Positions 33,241 to 44,371 of a stretch of 64,000 bases of DNA are shown piece after piece. The stretch is taken from positions 103,396,023 to 103,460,022 of the forward strand of contig OZ021724.1 in NCBI GenBank assembly GCA_963978545.1, written 5' to 3'. Under the pieces are notes generated by a model. It searched no databases. It was not told the DNA's origin and saw only the letters and a program-made list of their open reading frames with translations. The first letter of the stretch is position 1, and every line of letters starts with the position of its first letter. The position numbers and the translations under genes were made by a program. This DNA is from Linyphia triangularis (taxonomy: Eukaryota; Arthropoda; Arachnida; Araneae; Linyphiidae).

Positions 33241-36116
33241 TGGGTTGTAAAGTGCAATAGCTAATAAAACTGGAAATGATTAAAAACACTCCTCAACAAA
33301 ACTGAGCAGATAAAATTGGCAAAGGCTGCAAGGATATTTAGATTTTTCCGGTTGGAAAAGTCTCTATTAATGCAGAAAAGCCATGAGATCCTACATGCCA
33401 TTTCTTTTGAGTTTGCATTTCCATCAACAAGAAATCATTTGAATTAGTTTAACGGCTATGACTTTTTCTGCTACTTATAATAATTCATAATGTTTTCATA
33501 GTAATGCATGGCTTGGAAATAATGCAAGAGTTTATTTAAATGCGAGATGATATTTTTTTCTTCATTCCATCAAAGAATACTTGTGACCAATCATAACGAT
33601 ACATTTAAAAATAAATTCGAATTTCAAAATCCAATTAGCCAATCAGACAATCGCCTTTCGTTTTCCAAGGCAGGAAAACTGTTATCTATGACATTGCTGT
33701 GCATTAGGCCTATAATTTTTGTTTACGTTTTCATAAAAAAAAACATTTTAAATCGAATTACTACTTTCAAAATTTTGTCATGATAAAGTATTTTAAAAAG
33801 TAAAAGCGTTAGAATAATATTTTGATTTAGTTTTTATGTAATACTAAATATTTAACATTTAGGAGCATTCAAGGAAATAAAATATGTCTGCTTATTTCCA
33901 ATCAGAATAGAAAAATTCCTGTAGTAATAAAATAGGGAAACATCTTGAAAACTCTCAAAATATCTGTTTTGAGTAATATATAGGTGGATCTAATGCAAAA
34001 AGTAATAAATGGCGTATTGACAAACTTCAAAAGTTTCAATACTTCTCGATGAGAAACACATATGAATACATTATTTCTGTAGTATCATGTTGAACATTTC
34101 TAGGAGAAATATATCGGAATACACGTTTTAAACTCCAATCTGTTTTTATTTTTCGAAATCTCACAATAATTGCTTTCCAATAGTAAAGTTTCATCAAATT
34201 CCACTTTACACATCTTACGCGAATCCCTAAATCGGTATTTTGCAAAACCATCCCCCCAACCCTTAAGACCAGGAACAATAATAATAATGGAAATGTAGAA
34301 GGAGAGTGGAGAGGGGTAAAAAAAAAAAATCATTTTTCGAGTCATACATACGTGCTTAGAAATCCCAGTGACTTTTAAAAAATAGACGAATTTATTTTAA
34401 CTTTGTCTCCAGCTTTTAAATGTAGGAGAAGGAAGGAAACCTTTAAACTTGACGGAATAAAAATAGAAAATTTCTGCAAACGATTTTATTTGATTTTTTC
34501 TCCTCTCTGTTGAAATGGCGTATAGATTCATCATCGCAGACATTCTAATTTGTCTTCTTTATTTCAATCTTTAATTTTGCTTGTCATCATTCCTTAGTGG
34601 GATATGATACGGCGCTTCGATCTCAAGGAAGGGAGAAAAAGAATGAAGCAAAAAAGAATGAAAAGGCCATCATCATTTATTATCATCATTCCCCGATACG
34701 TTTCTTCCTAAAAGGAAGGAGTTGCTTTTCGCAGACGATTCCTCCAACGTTGCCATTAATGGAACAAATAGGAAGGGAAAATGGATTTAGTTTTTTTTTT
34801 AAAGGCGTATGCTGTATAAAATTGGACTGGTTAAGATGAAAATTATTTTCTATAGTTAGTGTCAGATGGGTGAATATAGAAAGGCTTTGCATTTATTTGC
34901 AAATGCTTACGCGTATATGCACAGACAATTTTATAATTATTGAACTATAAAAATTGGGTGCAGAATGACACTACGAAAATTTGTATTAGCAACAGTACAA
35001 TAATTAAAAGTTAAAAAGACAATTTTCCAATTAAACACTTCTACACAGTATTACTTTGTTAAAAAATGTAGGATACCTAAAACACTATGAAAGCATTTTC
35101 TTGTTCAGCTATATAAATTATATAGAAAATAAATGCCATAGAACTTTCTCCTTTTAAAGTCATTTTGACGAGAAATAAAGTTATCAAGTAAATTAAGTTT
35201 TAAAACATAACAAAACCATTAGCAAACGACAAGCTAGGCTTTTTTCAGAGCATCTTAGTACAAAAAAAGTTTTCAGACAATAAAGCACTAATTTATTTTT
35301 ATTTTTTCAGACTCTCATAAAAATTAAGTTTAAAGTATTTGTCTAGCACTCAATGTAATTCGGTAAAAAAATTCAAGTCGATAAAAAATATTTTGGCAAA
35401 AATAATTTATAAAAGAGATATCCCTTACACAGTGATAATTCACTTCCGACGGACCATCACTTGTTGATAGCTTTTAGGAATATCCCAACTACACTTCTAA
35501 AAGACAACGCTCAGTTTTTTTCTGTAAATAATATTTTTATAATTATTTTATTTAGCAGGAAGAGAAGGTTTTTATAACGGCTTTTAACTGACATTTATCA
35601 ACCAGAACAAAAAATGGAACATCGAAAAACTGAAATTATTTAATTGCCACTTACAAAAAATAAATTTTGTAATTATGACAACGAAAAATATACCAAACGA
35701 TAATTGTATAAGAATTGGAACCATGACGCGGCATAAACACACAGATTAATAGTTTATGCAGTTAAAACAGAATGGACACAAATTAACCAGTGAGTGAATA
35801 CGATCTGATTATGATCGCGAATATGTAAATAATTGTACATAATCTAAATGTTTGTTAAAATTCAATTCTATTTTAAATTTTGCAATCATTTTTAATTATA
35901 GCTTTTTTATTAATATAAAAATTATAAACAGTATCAGAATTACGATCTTTAAAGAAGTGACAGCGTTTAGGTATATCTGTGTATTTCTAGAATTTTGGAG
36001 AATGTCGCCAACTTATCAAATACTCGCGTGAGAATTAATCAGAGTCAGTCCTGCTCGGTTTCATCTGTTGATGTTTTGATATTGAACTGATGTGGATACA
36101 GATGTCTGGCTGATGC
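33241..36116. other. AT-rich, no gene supported; one GC-mixed patch
   Basis: Several AT-rich frames of 68-81 codons occur on both strands (33547-34892) with no recognisable domain. About 34500-34780 is less AT-rich with CATCATCATT and GGAAGGGAG patches and might be a single-copy regulatory segment. Nothing else supported. Confidence 0.4.
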
Positions 36117-36362
36117 TATACTAAACTTCAACTTAACTAGACATCACTTAGACGGTAGATCGTGACAGTGCTCATAGGTATTTAATCCATTTTGGCGGAG
36201 TGAAGACATAATTCTCGCCAAACCTTATAGTCTTTTGTTCTTCTACAGGGTTGTGGTTTGGCAAACATTATGCTTTCACGCCGCCAAAATGGATTAAATA
36301 CCTATGAGCACTGTCACGATCTACCGTCTAAGTGATGTCTAGTTAAGTTGAAGTTTAGTATA
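36117..36362. mobile_element. 246-bp element with perfect 82-bp inverted arms
   Basis: Arms at 36117-36198 and 36281-36362 are reverse complements at all 82 positions. Inside, a further ~30 bp on each side pair imperfectly (GTGAAG-CATAAT-GCCAAACC). The ends are TATACTAAACTTCAAC. A 5-bp direct repeat GATGC directly flanks it (36112-36116 and 36363-36367), which supports transposition. As RNA it would form a long perfect hairpin. No coding content and no second copy in the window. Confidence 0.9.
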
Positions 36363-36497
36363 GATGCTGAGACTTTAATATTGCGCACGTGACTTTAATT
36401 GTAAAACAGTGGATTTAAGAACAGGGAAAAAAAATTATTTGTATGTATTTTAGGACACAGAAAACACGATATATAATACTCTAAAGGGAGAGATTAA

Positions 36498-36560
36498 GGT
36501 ATACGTATAGGCTTCAAATCCCAAAATTCGCAAAAATCGGGGAAGATTTGTAAGGCCGTA
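36498..36560 (+). mobile_element. Single end of a GGTATAC-family MITE
   Basis: TTAA at 36494-36497 is followed by GGTATACGTATA and then AAATCCCAAAATTCGC, similar to the family start (AATCCCGAAATTTGAC). Only one end is recognisable, so it is a truncated or very old copy. Confidence 0.5.
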
Positions 36561-36667
36561 AAAACAATAGCAAAATAAAAACAACACAAAAGTAGGAAAC
36601 CCTATGATGGAGGAGCATACTAAAAAGGAAATATATAATAATTAGTATAATAATAACAACAGTTTAG

Positions 36668-37800
36668 GCAGAAATATGTTTATTACTTTACATTTCGAAG
36701 GAAAGAAAAGTGTTGTCTTTAACATTGGTGCATCTGTGATGTAGAAGGAAATTGTTCAGATATAAATTTCGTCCTCAAATTTCTCTGATCTGGATACAGT
36801 TCTGCGTTTTTTCTAACGACAGGAATTTTGAATATTCGTAGTTGTTTAGTCGGGAGGACTGGAAGCTTTGGTTTGAGCTTGAATACGTTTTGTTGTTGTT
36901 CTTTAATGGACTGATATCATCGATGGACTGATATCATCGATGGACTGATATCATCGATGTACGAAATAATTCCAAAACAGATGAGACACATATGAAGAAA
37001 TATGTTTACTACTTTACATTTCGAAGGAAAGAAAAGTGTTTTCTTCAACATAGATGCATCTGTGATGTAGAAGGAAATTGTTCGTATAAATTTCGTCCTC
37101 AAATTTCTCTGATCTGGATACAGCTCTGAGTTTTTTCTAATGACAGAAATTTTGCATATTCGTAGTTGTTTAGTCGAAAGGACTGGAAGCTTTGGTTTGA
37201 GCTTAAATACGTTTTGCTGCTGTTTTTTAATGGACTGATATCATCGATGGACTGATATCATCGATGGACTGATATCATCGATGGACTGATATCATCGATG
37301 GACTGATATCATCGATGTACGAAATAATTCCAAAACAGATGAGACACATATGAAGAAATATGTTTACTACTTTACATTGCGAAGGAAAGAAAAGTGTTTT
37401 CTTCAACATAGATGCATCTGTGATGTAGAAGGGAATTGTTCGTATAAATTTCGTCCTCAAATTTCTCTGATCTGGATACAGCTCTGAGTTTTTTCTAACG
37501 ACAGGAATTTTGAATATTCGTAGTTGTTTAGTCGAAAGGACTGGAAGCTTTGGTTTGAGCTTAAATACGTTTTGCTGCTGTTTTTTAATGGACTGATATC
37601 ATCGATGGACTGATATTCATTTAATTAACTGATATCATCGATGTACGAAATAATTCCAAAACAGATGAGACACATATGAAGAAATATATTTACTACTTTA
37701 CATTACGAAGGAGAAAAATAAGTGTTTTCTCATCATTGGTGCATTTGTGATGTAGAAGGAAATTGTTCAGATATAAATTTCGTCCACAAATTTCTCTCTT
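36668..37800. repeat. Higher-order tandem array (~326-358 bp units with inner 17-mers)
   Basis: Four units share GAAATATGTTTAC-like starts at 36671, 36997, 37355 and 37681 (spacings 326, 358, 326). Each unit carries a block of a 17-bp minisatellite, TGGACTGATATCATCGA: about three copies in unit 1, five in unit 2, and two intact plus one degraded in unit 3. The 2 x 17 bp difference accounts for most of the unit-length change. Units 2 and 3 are almost identical. Two near-identical 61-codon minus-strand frames (36917-37102, 37275-37460) are by-products of this duplication. Confidence 0.93.
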
Positions 37801-37973
37801 TGCTTCTATTATTGTTCAGGATTACTTCTTTTGTAATTGACATTCGAGTGAAATTCCTTTTACTAAATTTTTGTTCTGTTAATACCAATTCGTTTTGGAT
37901 ACATATAACATAAATACATTAATGTCACCGTTGAAACCCTGCTTTTTATTTAATGTGTGTAAGGAAGTAGAAA

Positions 37974-38440
37974 AGACCCCGTCGAGAGAGTATCGTTCTC
38001 GTAACTAGAAGTTTGCTAACCCCGAGGTTGCGAGTTCGGGCCTAAGACCGACTAAAGACCGCCGTGTTCGCTAATGGTGACTGGGGCACGTTAAATCAGT
38101 CGTGGTCGCAAAGTCCGCCAAGTTCCCATACAAATCAATATCTTAGGGGGGTGGCAAAGCCAAGTCTTCTGCTGGAATCTTCTGCTTGGTATTGCCTCTA
38201 AATTAATAAATTCCACATACGGTCGGTAGAGCTGCATTCTACTGGGTAGCTACCGAAAAGAGGTAGAAAAGAACTATTCGGTGGCTATAGGTAGACTTGC
38301 GCATTCCGTCTCGCGAGTGTGTGCTTACATCCTGTACAGAACTTCCCACTACCAATTTATGCTGGATGTGGAGTTGGCACAAAATGCTTAAAAGAAGCAA
38401 AGGAGCCTTAGTCCCCATAGTCTTTGATTAGAAGAAGAAT
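37974..38440 (+). mobile_element. SINE-B, long tRNA-like SINE
   Basis: Flanked by a perfect 10-bp TSD GAAGTAGAAA (37964-37973 and 38441-38450). The head has a tRNA-like segment with a B-box-like GCGAGTTCGGGCC. A GC-richer body of about 380 bp follows, with a GAAGAA-type tail. Its composition is unlike the AT-rich neighbourhood. It is unrelated to SINE-A in the body. Confidence 0.82.
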
Positions 38441-38450
38441 GAAGTAGAAA

Positions 38451-38800
38451 TTGTGTATCACCTACTAAACTAACAAATAAATTACTATGAATTAAAATCT
38501 AATACGTAAGAAACTTTATCAAATAAATTTACAGCGTAATTTATGTTGCTGTATTTCCAACGTAATTCATAGAGATGACTTTTCTAAAATAGGAGTGAAG
38601 AAATCCCACTACTTTCTATAGCTGTTAATATTGGTCAGCGCATTTAAAGTTGCATTGATTGGTGTAATTTACCGTTTTAGCTTTCATTATTTGATTAATT
38701 TTATTTAAAAAAAACAACAACCAAATTGTCATTATTTTTGGGGAGAAGATATACATAACCTTTTTTTTTAAGTGAAACAGTCTTTGATGGGTGATGCTCA
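38451..38800. other. AT-rich, no feature seen
   Basis: No gene or repeat supported. Confidence 0.5.
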
Positions 38801-38819
38801 AGGGAAAAAAAAAAAAAAA

Positions 38820-39280
38820 AAAAAAAAAAAACCCTATGTGTTAAAGACATCCATTTTTTAACTTTTCGCATTCTACGGAAATTTCTGAGGTGGAGATATT
38901 TAGAGCACCTTGATAAGCATCACTACAACTATTTTAATCAGCATAATTAAAGCCGATTTTTGGCAGTTGCTGAAAAACATGATTTTTTCAATTGTAACTT
39001 CCTTATATGTACGCGCAATTTTGACGAAAATCATAATGACACTTAATGGCCCCCACTAACCCGTACACACATTCTTTTTTCTAGATCAAATTTTGAAATC
39101 AGCACGTTACAAAAAGAAAGGAACTGCAAAAAAAAAAAAAAAAAAAAAAAAAAAATTATATATTTTTTGACCAAACGCAACACTTTCATCCATATGTTAA
39201 CATATTGGTAATTGGTAGCAAAAATTCTATGTATATAACTTTGGAATATTTTAAGATTCTTCATTTCAAAACAAGTTTTA
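38820..39280 (-). repeat. Rpt-B copy, minus strand
   Basis: Minus-strand order: T-rich tract, TTGATCTAGAAAAAAG, TGTGTGTACGGGTTAG, AAAATCATGTTTTTCA, CTAAATATCTCCACCTC, AAAAGTTAAAAAATG. The same order is found on the plus strand at about 58620-59000 with moderate divergence. An A homopolymer lies at 39128-39156. No coding frame is shared between the two. Confidence 0.7.
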
Positions 39281-41045
39281 AACTATGCATTTTTTAAAAA
39301 AATTTCATAGAATTTTGTAGAAAATTAAAATAAATTTGAAATTCTTTTACTATTTTTTTACATTATAAATGGCTCTTAGTTTTTATATACTTAAAAATAC
39401 AAACATCACTGTTAAAAGTTCGTATTTTATACTATTTATGATACAAAGAAATGCATGATACATCATCTACATGATACAATTAAACCCGCTCAAATGCAGA
39501 CTTCCAGAATAAAACTCTTCCTTGATCCAAAACTGCAGCAACAATGCTTCGTTGCAACAATGTATTATTGGCAGACAAAGAGAGCTTATTGAAGAAAGGG
39601 GAGGACAAAAGGGAAATTAACAATGAAAAAAAAGGGGCCCAGTAGAAGGAAACTCATTAATTCGAAGTGGAAAGAGACGTGACGTTTAATCGATAAATTT
39701 GCAATCATTTCCCGAATGGAAAATAAATAAGTTTGGTATTAATAAGGAACTAAAAAAAAAACAAAGGGAGGGATAAGAATAAAGAAAAGGAAGGAAGATG
39801 TCAAAGGAGTTATTCGAATTGTTGAATGGGGGTGTTCTGATTTTTTTTCGATGATCCCAGAAAAAAAAAGCAGTGGAAAAATGCAGGAATGAACTTGGGA
39901 GAGTATTTATTTTTTTATCTCGATATAAATCGTTCTATTGTTATTGGTTTTTTTTTTTTTTTTTCTGATTAAAATTATTGTCTCTATTTTCTGTTCATTA
40001 AGATGCAATCATTGGCTAAATTTTTTTTTCTATAAAAATATATGTATATATTTTTTTTAGTTCAAACTAAATGGCGATTTCTAGTTTTTTGTCTTACAGA
40101 TGTACATATAATATAACTGTATAAAACGTTTTCGTATTTTTAATGTGTTGATCTTTTTGTATCCATTTATGTTTTGTAATTATTACTAACTTCACTTATA
40201 AAAAGTAATAAATTATAGAAATAAAAATGAAATGGTTCATTTCTTAAGACAAAATTGCCAGAGAAAAGACATATCATCGGCTTAGAGTGAAAAAAGGTTA
40301 GTTCTATATTTGGTCTCAAATAGCTATTTGGTATATTTGGAAATAATAAAGCTAATAGATTAGGAAAAGCGGCAATTTATCACTGAAAATCATTTGTAAT
40401 AAGTAAATGACACTCAAATGGGCTAAACTCATGTGTAATTAGTACTTTTGAAGATATTTTTTTGCTCTTTTGAAAACTTAGACAACTTCGAATTGTGAAA
40501 GTTTTCTCCCACTAAACCTTGTATAAAATACACTGTTGAATTAATAAACAAATATAGAAAAAATAAAACAAATATCAGAGTAAAAAACAATTAAAAAATT
40601 AAAAACATAAAGTTTTTTAATACAATGCAATTAATTTTCAAATTGACTGTTAATTTATATTTTGTATCTGTACCAGGAGTTAATAAAATCATATACAAAT
40701 ACTATTACTTAATGAAACATTACTATTAAATTATTTAATGTATATGTAGAAAAATATTATTTTTTACATTTTTCTTTTTTTATCACGAGTGGTTGAAATT
40801 AAAATTATGGTCGTTAGAAAAAAATTTAAGTAAGACAAATGATATACTCTGGAATAAGAATTCTATAAAAATACAATATTTGCTCTTTTAGAAATATGAA
40901 GATTGAAATGTTATCGAAATGGCTTTATTTAAAAAATAGTTTTATATTTCAAAAAAAAATATATATATATATTTAAAATTGAAATAATAAGACTGGGTAC
41001 TAAAATCATATTATTTATTATATACATAGTAATACAAAAATAACA
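39281..41045. other. AT-rich with a purine-rich patch
   Basis: About 39540-39900 is purine-rich and somewhat less AT-rich, including GAGACGTGACGTTTAATCG. T homopolymers lie near 39949-39964 and elsewhere. No supported gene. Confidence 0.4.
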
Positions 41046-41049
41046 AGAG

Positions 41050-41116
41050 TGCTACTATGTTTAGTATATTTTTAACATAGTGTTACCTGCTATGATTAAA
41101 ATATACTAAACATATT
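41050..41116. repeat. Hairpin with ~21-bp arms
   Basis: TATGTTTAGTATATTTTTAA and TTAAAATATACTAAACATAT pair around a ~20-bp loop. Directly after it the TATGTTTA-TATA word recurs. It lies just upstream of a SINE-A insertion. Confidence 0.7.
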
Positions 41117-41141
41117 GCTACTATGTTTAATATACTTTATT

Positions 41142-41326
41142 GCCGACCAAACTGTATAGTGGTTAGCGTGCTAGCTTCTAGACCGCGAGGTTGCGGGTTC
41201 CGAGTCCCGTGTTAGGCATGGGTGTTTGTAAATGTATGTTGGCTTGTCAAATGACGAGTGTTTCGGCGCATTATAGCCCTCGTGTTGCTGACGGCGCCAG
41301 ATAATCTGAAAACAACCAATAATTAA
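41142..41326 (+). mobile_element. SINE-A copy 4
   Basis: Well-preserved copy: tRNA-like head with A-box TAGTGGTTAGCGTG and B-box-like GGTTCCGAGTCCC, the usual body, and a CAACCAA tail. Flanking repeat TATACTTTATT (41131-41141) and TCTACTTTATT (41327-41337), 10 of 11 identical. Confidence 0.93.
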
Positions 41327-41569
41327 TCTACTTTATTATTGCTAGAATCTATTTGAAAGAAGAAATAGAAAAGATAGCAAACAAACAGGTCTTAAAATAG
41401 ATCTTAGGCGGCAAGTATAAGGGAATGGAATAAGAATGTTAAAAACTATCCTCATCTAATACCTGTGTATTCGAGCATTCGGAACACTCAGGAAAAAGGT
41501 AGTTTGGATTAATTATATACATACATATTTATACATGCATGTCTCTATCAGCAAAATGTGCGGTAAACT

Positions 41570-41960
41570 ACTTTCCAAAATTTATTCATTAGAATTGAAT
41601 GAGAATTTATGCCCTCACATCCAAATATAATTTCCTTATTCTGATTAAAACAATTTTATTATTTATTTATTAAAACAATTTTGGCAACAGTAAAGAATTT
41701 CTTCAATGATCGGTTGAATACTATTTCAGTGCGATTGGATGACTCCAAGTTGGTTTATTAGTAAAGCGACCTTTAAGTTGCAGGGACAACGGAATTTGAT
41801 AGCATGCATTGTCATTGAGATCGAATCTATCTGCCAAGTGTCAGACAGAATCTATCTGCCAAGTGTCAGCCCGATTGTTGTACAGCAAGGATGTTATTTA
41901 GGCCTTCGCAGATTTGTTAAAGCCACACGCAAAATCGAAATTAATATAAAGGATTTTAAA
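41570..41960 (-). repeat. Rpt-A copy, minus strand
   Basis: Aligns with 8033-8400 in reverse: CCTTTATATTAATTTCG head, core, a second core with GTCATCCAATCGCACTGAAATAG-like sequence, then TTTGGATGTGAG. It also has a local 27-bp duplication of TCTATCTGCCAAGTGTCAG. The 79-codon frame at 41739-41978 lies in it and is not conserved. Confidence 0.8.
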
Positions 41961-43519
41961 ATGGAATTGCTCGCATAAATATTGAAAACCTTTGAATGTA
42001 TGGTAATTTTTTTTTTCAATAATTTAAAAAATAATTTCGAAATTAAGTGTTAACTTTTGGGAAGTTTCTACAAATACGATTTTTCAAGTCATGTCTCCTG
42101 ACTCTCTTTGCCTTATATGGAATAATTTAGAGTCAAACTATAATACAAATTCTTACTTTTTAAAACATTTTAACTTTATATATGCACGACATAATAAATT
42201 GTATAGGTATGTTTTTACGAAATATGTAATAACTAGAGAATTCTCTGGTGCCAACTTCTTTTCTATTTTATTCAATTTGAAATTTCCAGATGCAAAATGA
42301 CTAATTCCAGCCGCAGTTTCCTTAATATTAATAATGATAATCCACAAGTTCGATTTTTCATTTTTACCTTCCCAATTATGGCAACAGCAGCGCAACAATG
42401 AAAACTGCTCTCCCTGGAGCAACAAGATGGAATTATCTATCTATATAGAACACTAGAGCCAGTTGTAGCCTTCGGTTACGAATTCCAAATTAGCTTCTTT
42501 TGCGAAAAATTTCCGTTCTTCTCTCAACATACATTTATGCATTTTCTTGTGACGAAGACAATAATGGTACGGAGACAGCGTCGCCAAATTATGAATGCGA
42601 ATATGCGAAATGGTGTATTTTACACGAGGCTCCGCTAAATTGGGAAAGAACTTAATTTATAATACGTGACACTAGGCGAGTTTTCTTTGCGCTCTTTATT
42701 TTTTTTTCTGTGTTAAGATATGTAACCCTTAGGCCACGTAATTTGAATAAGAAGTATTGAATATGCTTTGGTGTGAGGGAAAATTTGTGACGAATAATAA
42801 AGAAAAATTCAACCGAGTATCTTCTTAATGCACGAGTAATGAATGCAGAGTAATGAAGTTTAGCTTCGGCGTGAAGTCATTGATTAAAAGTTGGTGAAAG
42901 TAGCAATTGCAAGAGCTAAAAAGAATTAAAAGTCTATAACTGTGCATCCGTAGCAATTGAATCGAGTATTTGAACAATGTAAGCGTGCTTGTTACTTATT
43001 ATAATTATTGGAAAACGATACAGACTGAATATGGCAATGTGTGTGAGAGTAACGAAAATTCTTTATTTTGCTATTGCAAGCAGGGCAGTTAATTGGAAAA
43101 GTGTTTAAAATAAGTAAGAGATCATATAAAAGGTATTACGTTTTTATAAGTAATTTTAAATATCATGGAATTTTCATTTAAATTCAGTCCCTGTAAGGGA
43201 AAAATATCGCAATTACGTCATTAAATCACATTAATATAAAAATCATCACTTTATCTTTAAAATTAACCGAAATACAATGACTTGAAAATTGTGACATACT
43301 ATTTTAAAAGAGTATAGAGATGATGACAACAGTGCTTGAATTAGTTTTCAGTTATAAAGTATTCTTTGTGTAGTAAGCATTCTTGTAGTATCTGAAGTAT
43401 AAAAAATTGTTAATGCTGATATTTCACAATCAATTAAAACATTTTGGTAAGCAAGTGTTATATCATTCCTTCAAGGTGCAGCTATTAATATCTAGGACTG
43501 ATCAAATAACTCCGGGAAA
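41961..43519. other. AT-rich; modest GC patch; no gene supported
   Basis: About 42400-42660 is less AT-rich (GGAGACAGCGTCGCC) without a recognised motif. Frames at 42091-42425 overlap on opposite strands and look like noise. Confidence 0.4.
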
Positions 43520-43920
43520 TATTTTTTGAATTATATACCAATTAAATATGTTTCGAAGTAATCTACATCTGCCGTAATGCACTTTCATTGTCATCAGAAA
43601 AATGAATGAACTTGCCAGTGACTTCAAGAAATAATATTAGTCTTTTTAATATTACAATCATTCTGAGACTTGAAGGAAGAAGTGAAAAGATATTTTTTAT
43701 CTGAAAGTAGTAGTACCACTACCACCACAGTGATGCTTTTTATACGTTCTGCAGGTTCTATAATTTGGAACTTTTAAAGAATTTCCAGGATGCGTTTCGG
43801 AAACCAATCAAATGGTTAGTATTATGCTCAAACAAAAAGTTACAGGCTCTTTGAGTTAACAAATAATGTTGTTTGCATTCCAAACCGCAATAACAAGGGC
43901 AGTGAAACTTTTAGCTGTAT
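43520..43920 (-). pseudogene. Jockey-type LINE ORF2, endonuclease N-terminal part (decayed)
   Basis: With stop codons and shifts ignored, the minus strand reads VWNANNI (43869-43889), then SETHPGNSLKVPNYRTCRT, then GGSGTTTF (about 43708-43732), and finally ITADVDYFETYLIG (about 43536-43580). These follow the order of blocks at the start of jockey-clade ORF2 apurinic-like endonucleases: W/NAN start, SETH motif, IPxYxxYRT, the GG segment, and the ITxxxYxxFFxSLG segment before the GGDFN motif. The GGDFN catalytic block, the reverse transcriptase and the 3-prime end are absent. In-frame stops show it is long dead. Confidence 0.75.
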
Positions 43921-43999
43921 GATTCCTGTTGACCGTTAAAGTTTGGTTGGCATCTGAATGAGGTTTGAAAATCTCTAGATAGTTCTTTATTAAGCCTGA

Positions 44000-44370
44000 C
44001 TATTGGATGAACTTAATAAGGTTGGTGAATTCGTCAATGGTTTGCTTTGCTTTATCAATGATATTTTCCAGTTGTGGAATAGTAGTGATAGGATTTGTGG
44101 TGTGAGTGTTCTGAGGTGACTCATGTGAAGTTGATGGACTGTTGGATTGAACAGTTTTGACGATGGTTTCTGACTGAAGCCAGGCATTGGGTCTTTGAAC
44201 TATATTTGAATTTATAAAAACTTTTGATCGAGTTTGTGTGGGTAGGGTTAAGAAGTATTGTGTTGTATTCAGCTCGGAGAATGATTTTCTTTGTTGATTC
44301 CTTGCCCCCTTGTGACAGCCCTTGATCCAGTTTGCAGTGTATCACCTCAAAATGCGCAAATGGGAAGAGT
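44000..44370 (-). pseudogene. Jockey-type LINE ORF1 (gag-like) C-terminal part
   Basis: The informative frame has no ATG. On the minus strand it runs from a broken zinc knuckle (PICAF, a stop, then TANWIKGC, near 44315-44360) through a Ser/Thr/Gln/Asn-rich linker (SNSPSTSHESPQNTHTTNP). A charged helix-like tail follows (ENIIDKAKQTIDEFTNLIKF), ending at a TAG at 44000-44002. The HTANYKGC-like end of a CCHC knuckle followed by a polar tail is typical of nucleic-acid-binding ORF1 proteins of arthropod jockey-like LINEs. ORF2 remnants begin about 110 bp downstream on the same strand, in the right order. The N-terminal part is missing, and at least one stop disrupts the knuckle. Confidence 0.75.
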
Positions 44371-44371
44371 A

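Noticed and set aside
32854..33289. 95- and 61-codon Ser/Phe/Leu/His frames
   Set aside because: Translation of the GAAGTAAAGT satellite.
36917..37460. Two near-identical 61-codon frames that look like a gene duplication
   Set aside because: They are the same stretch of a tandem array unit; similarity comes from duplication of the DNA and third positions are not preferentially changed.
41142..41215. Possible tRNA gene (clear A and B boxes)
   Set aside because: Acceptor and anticodon stems do not fold; same sequence recurs with TSDs, so it is a SINE head.
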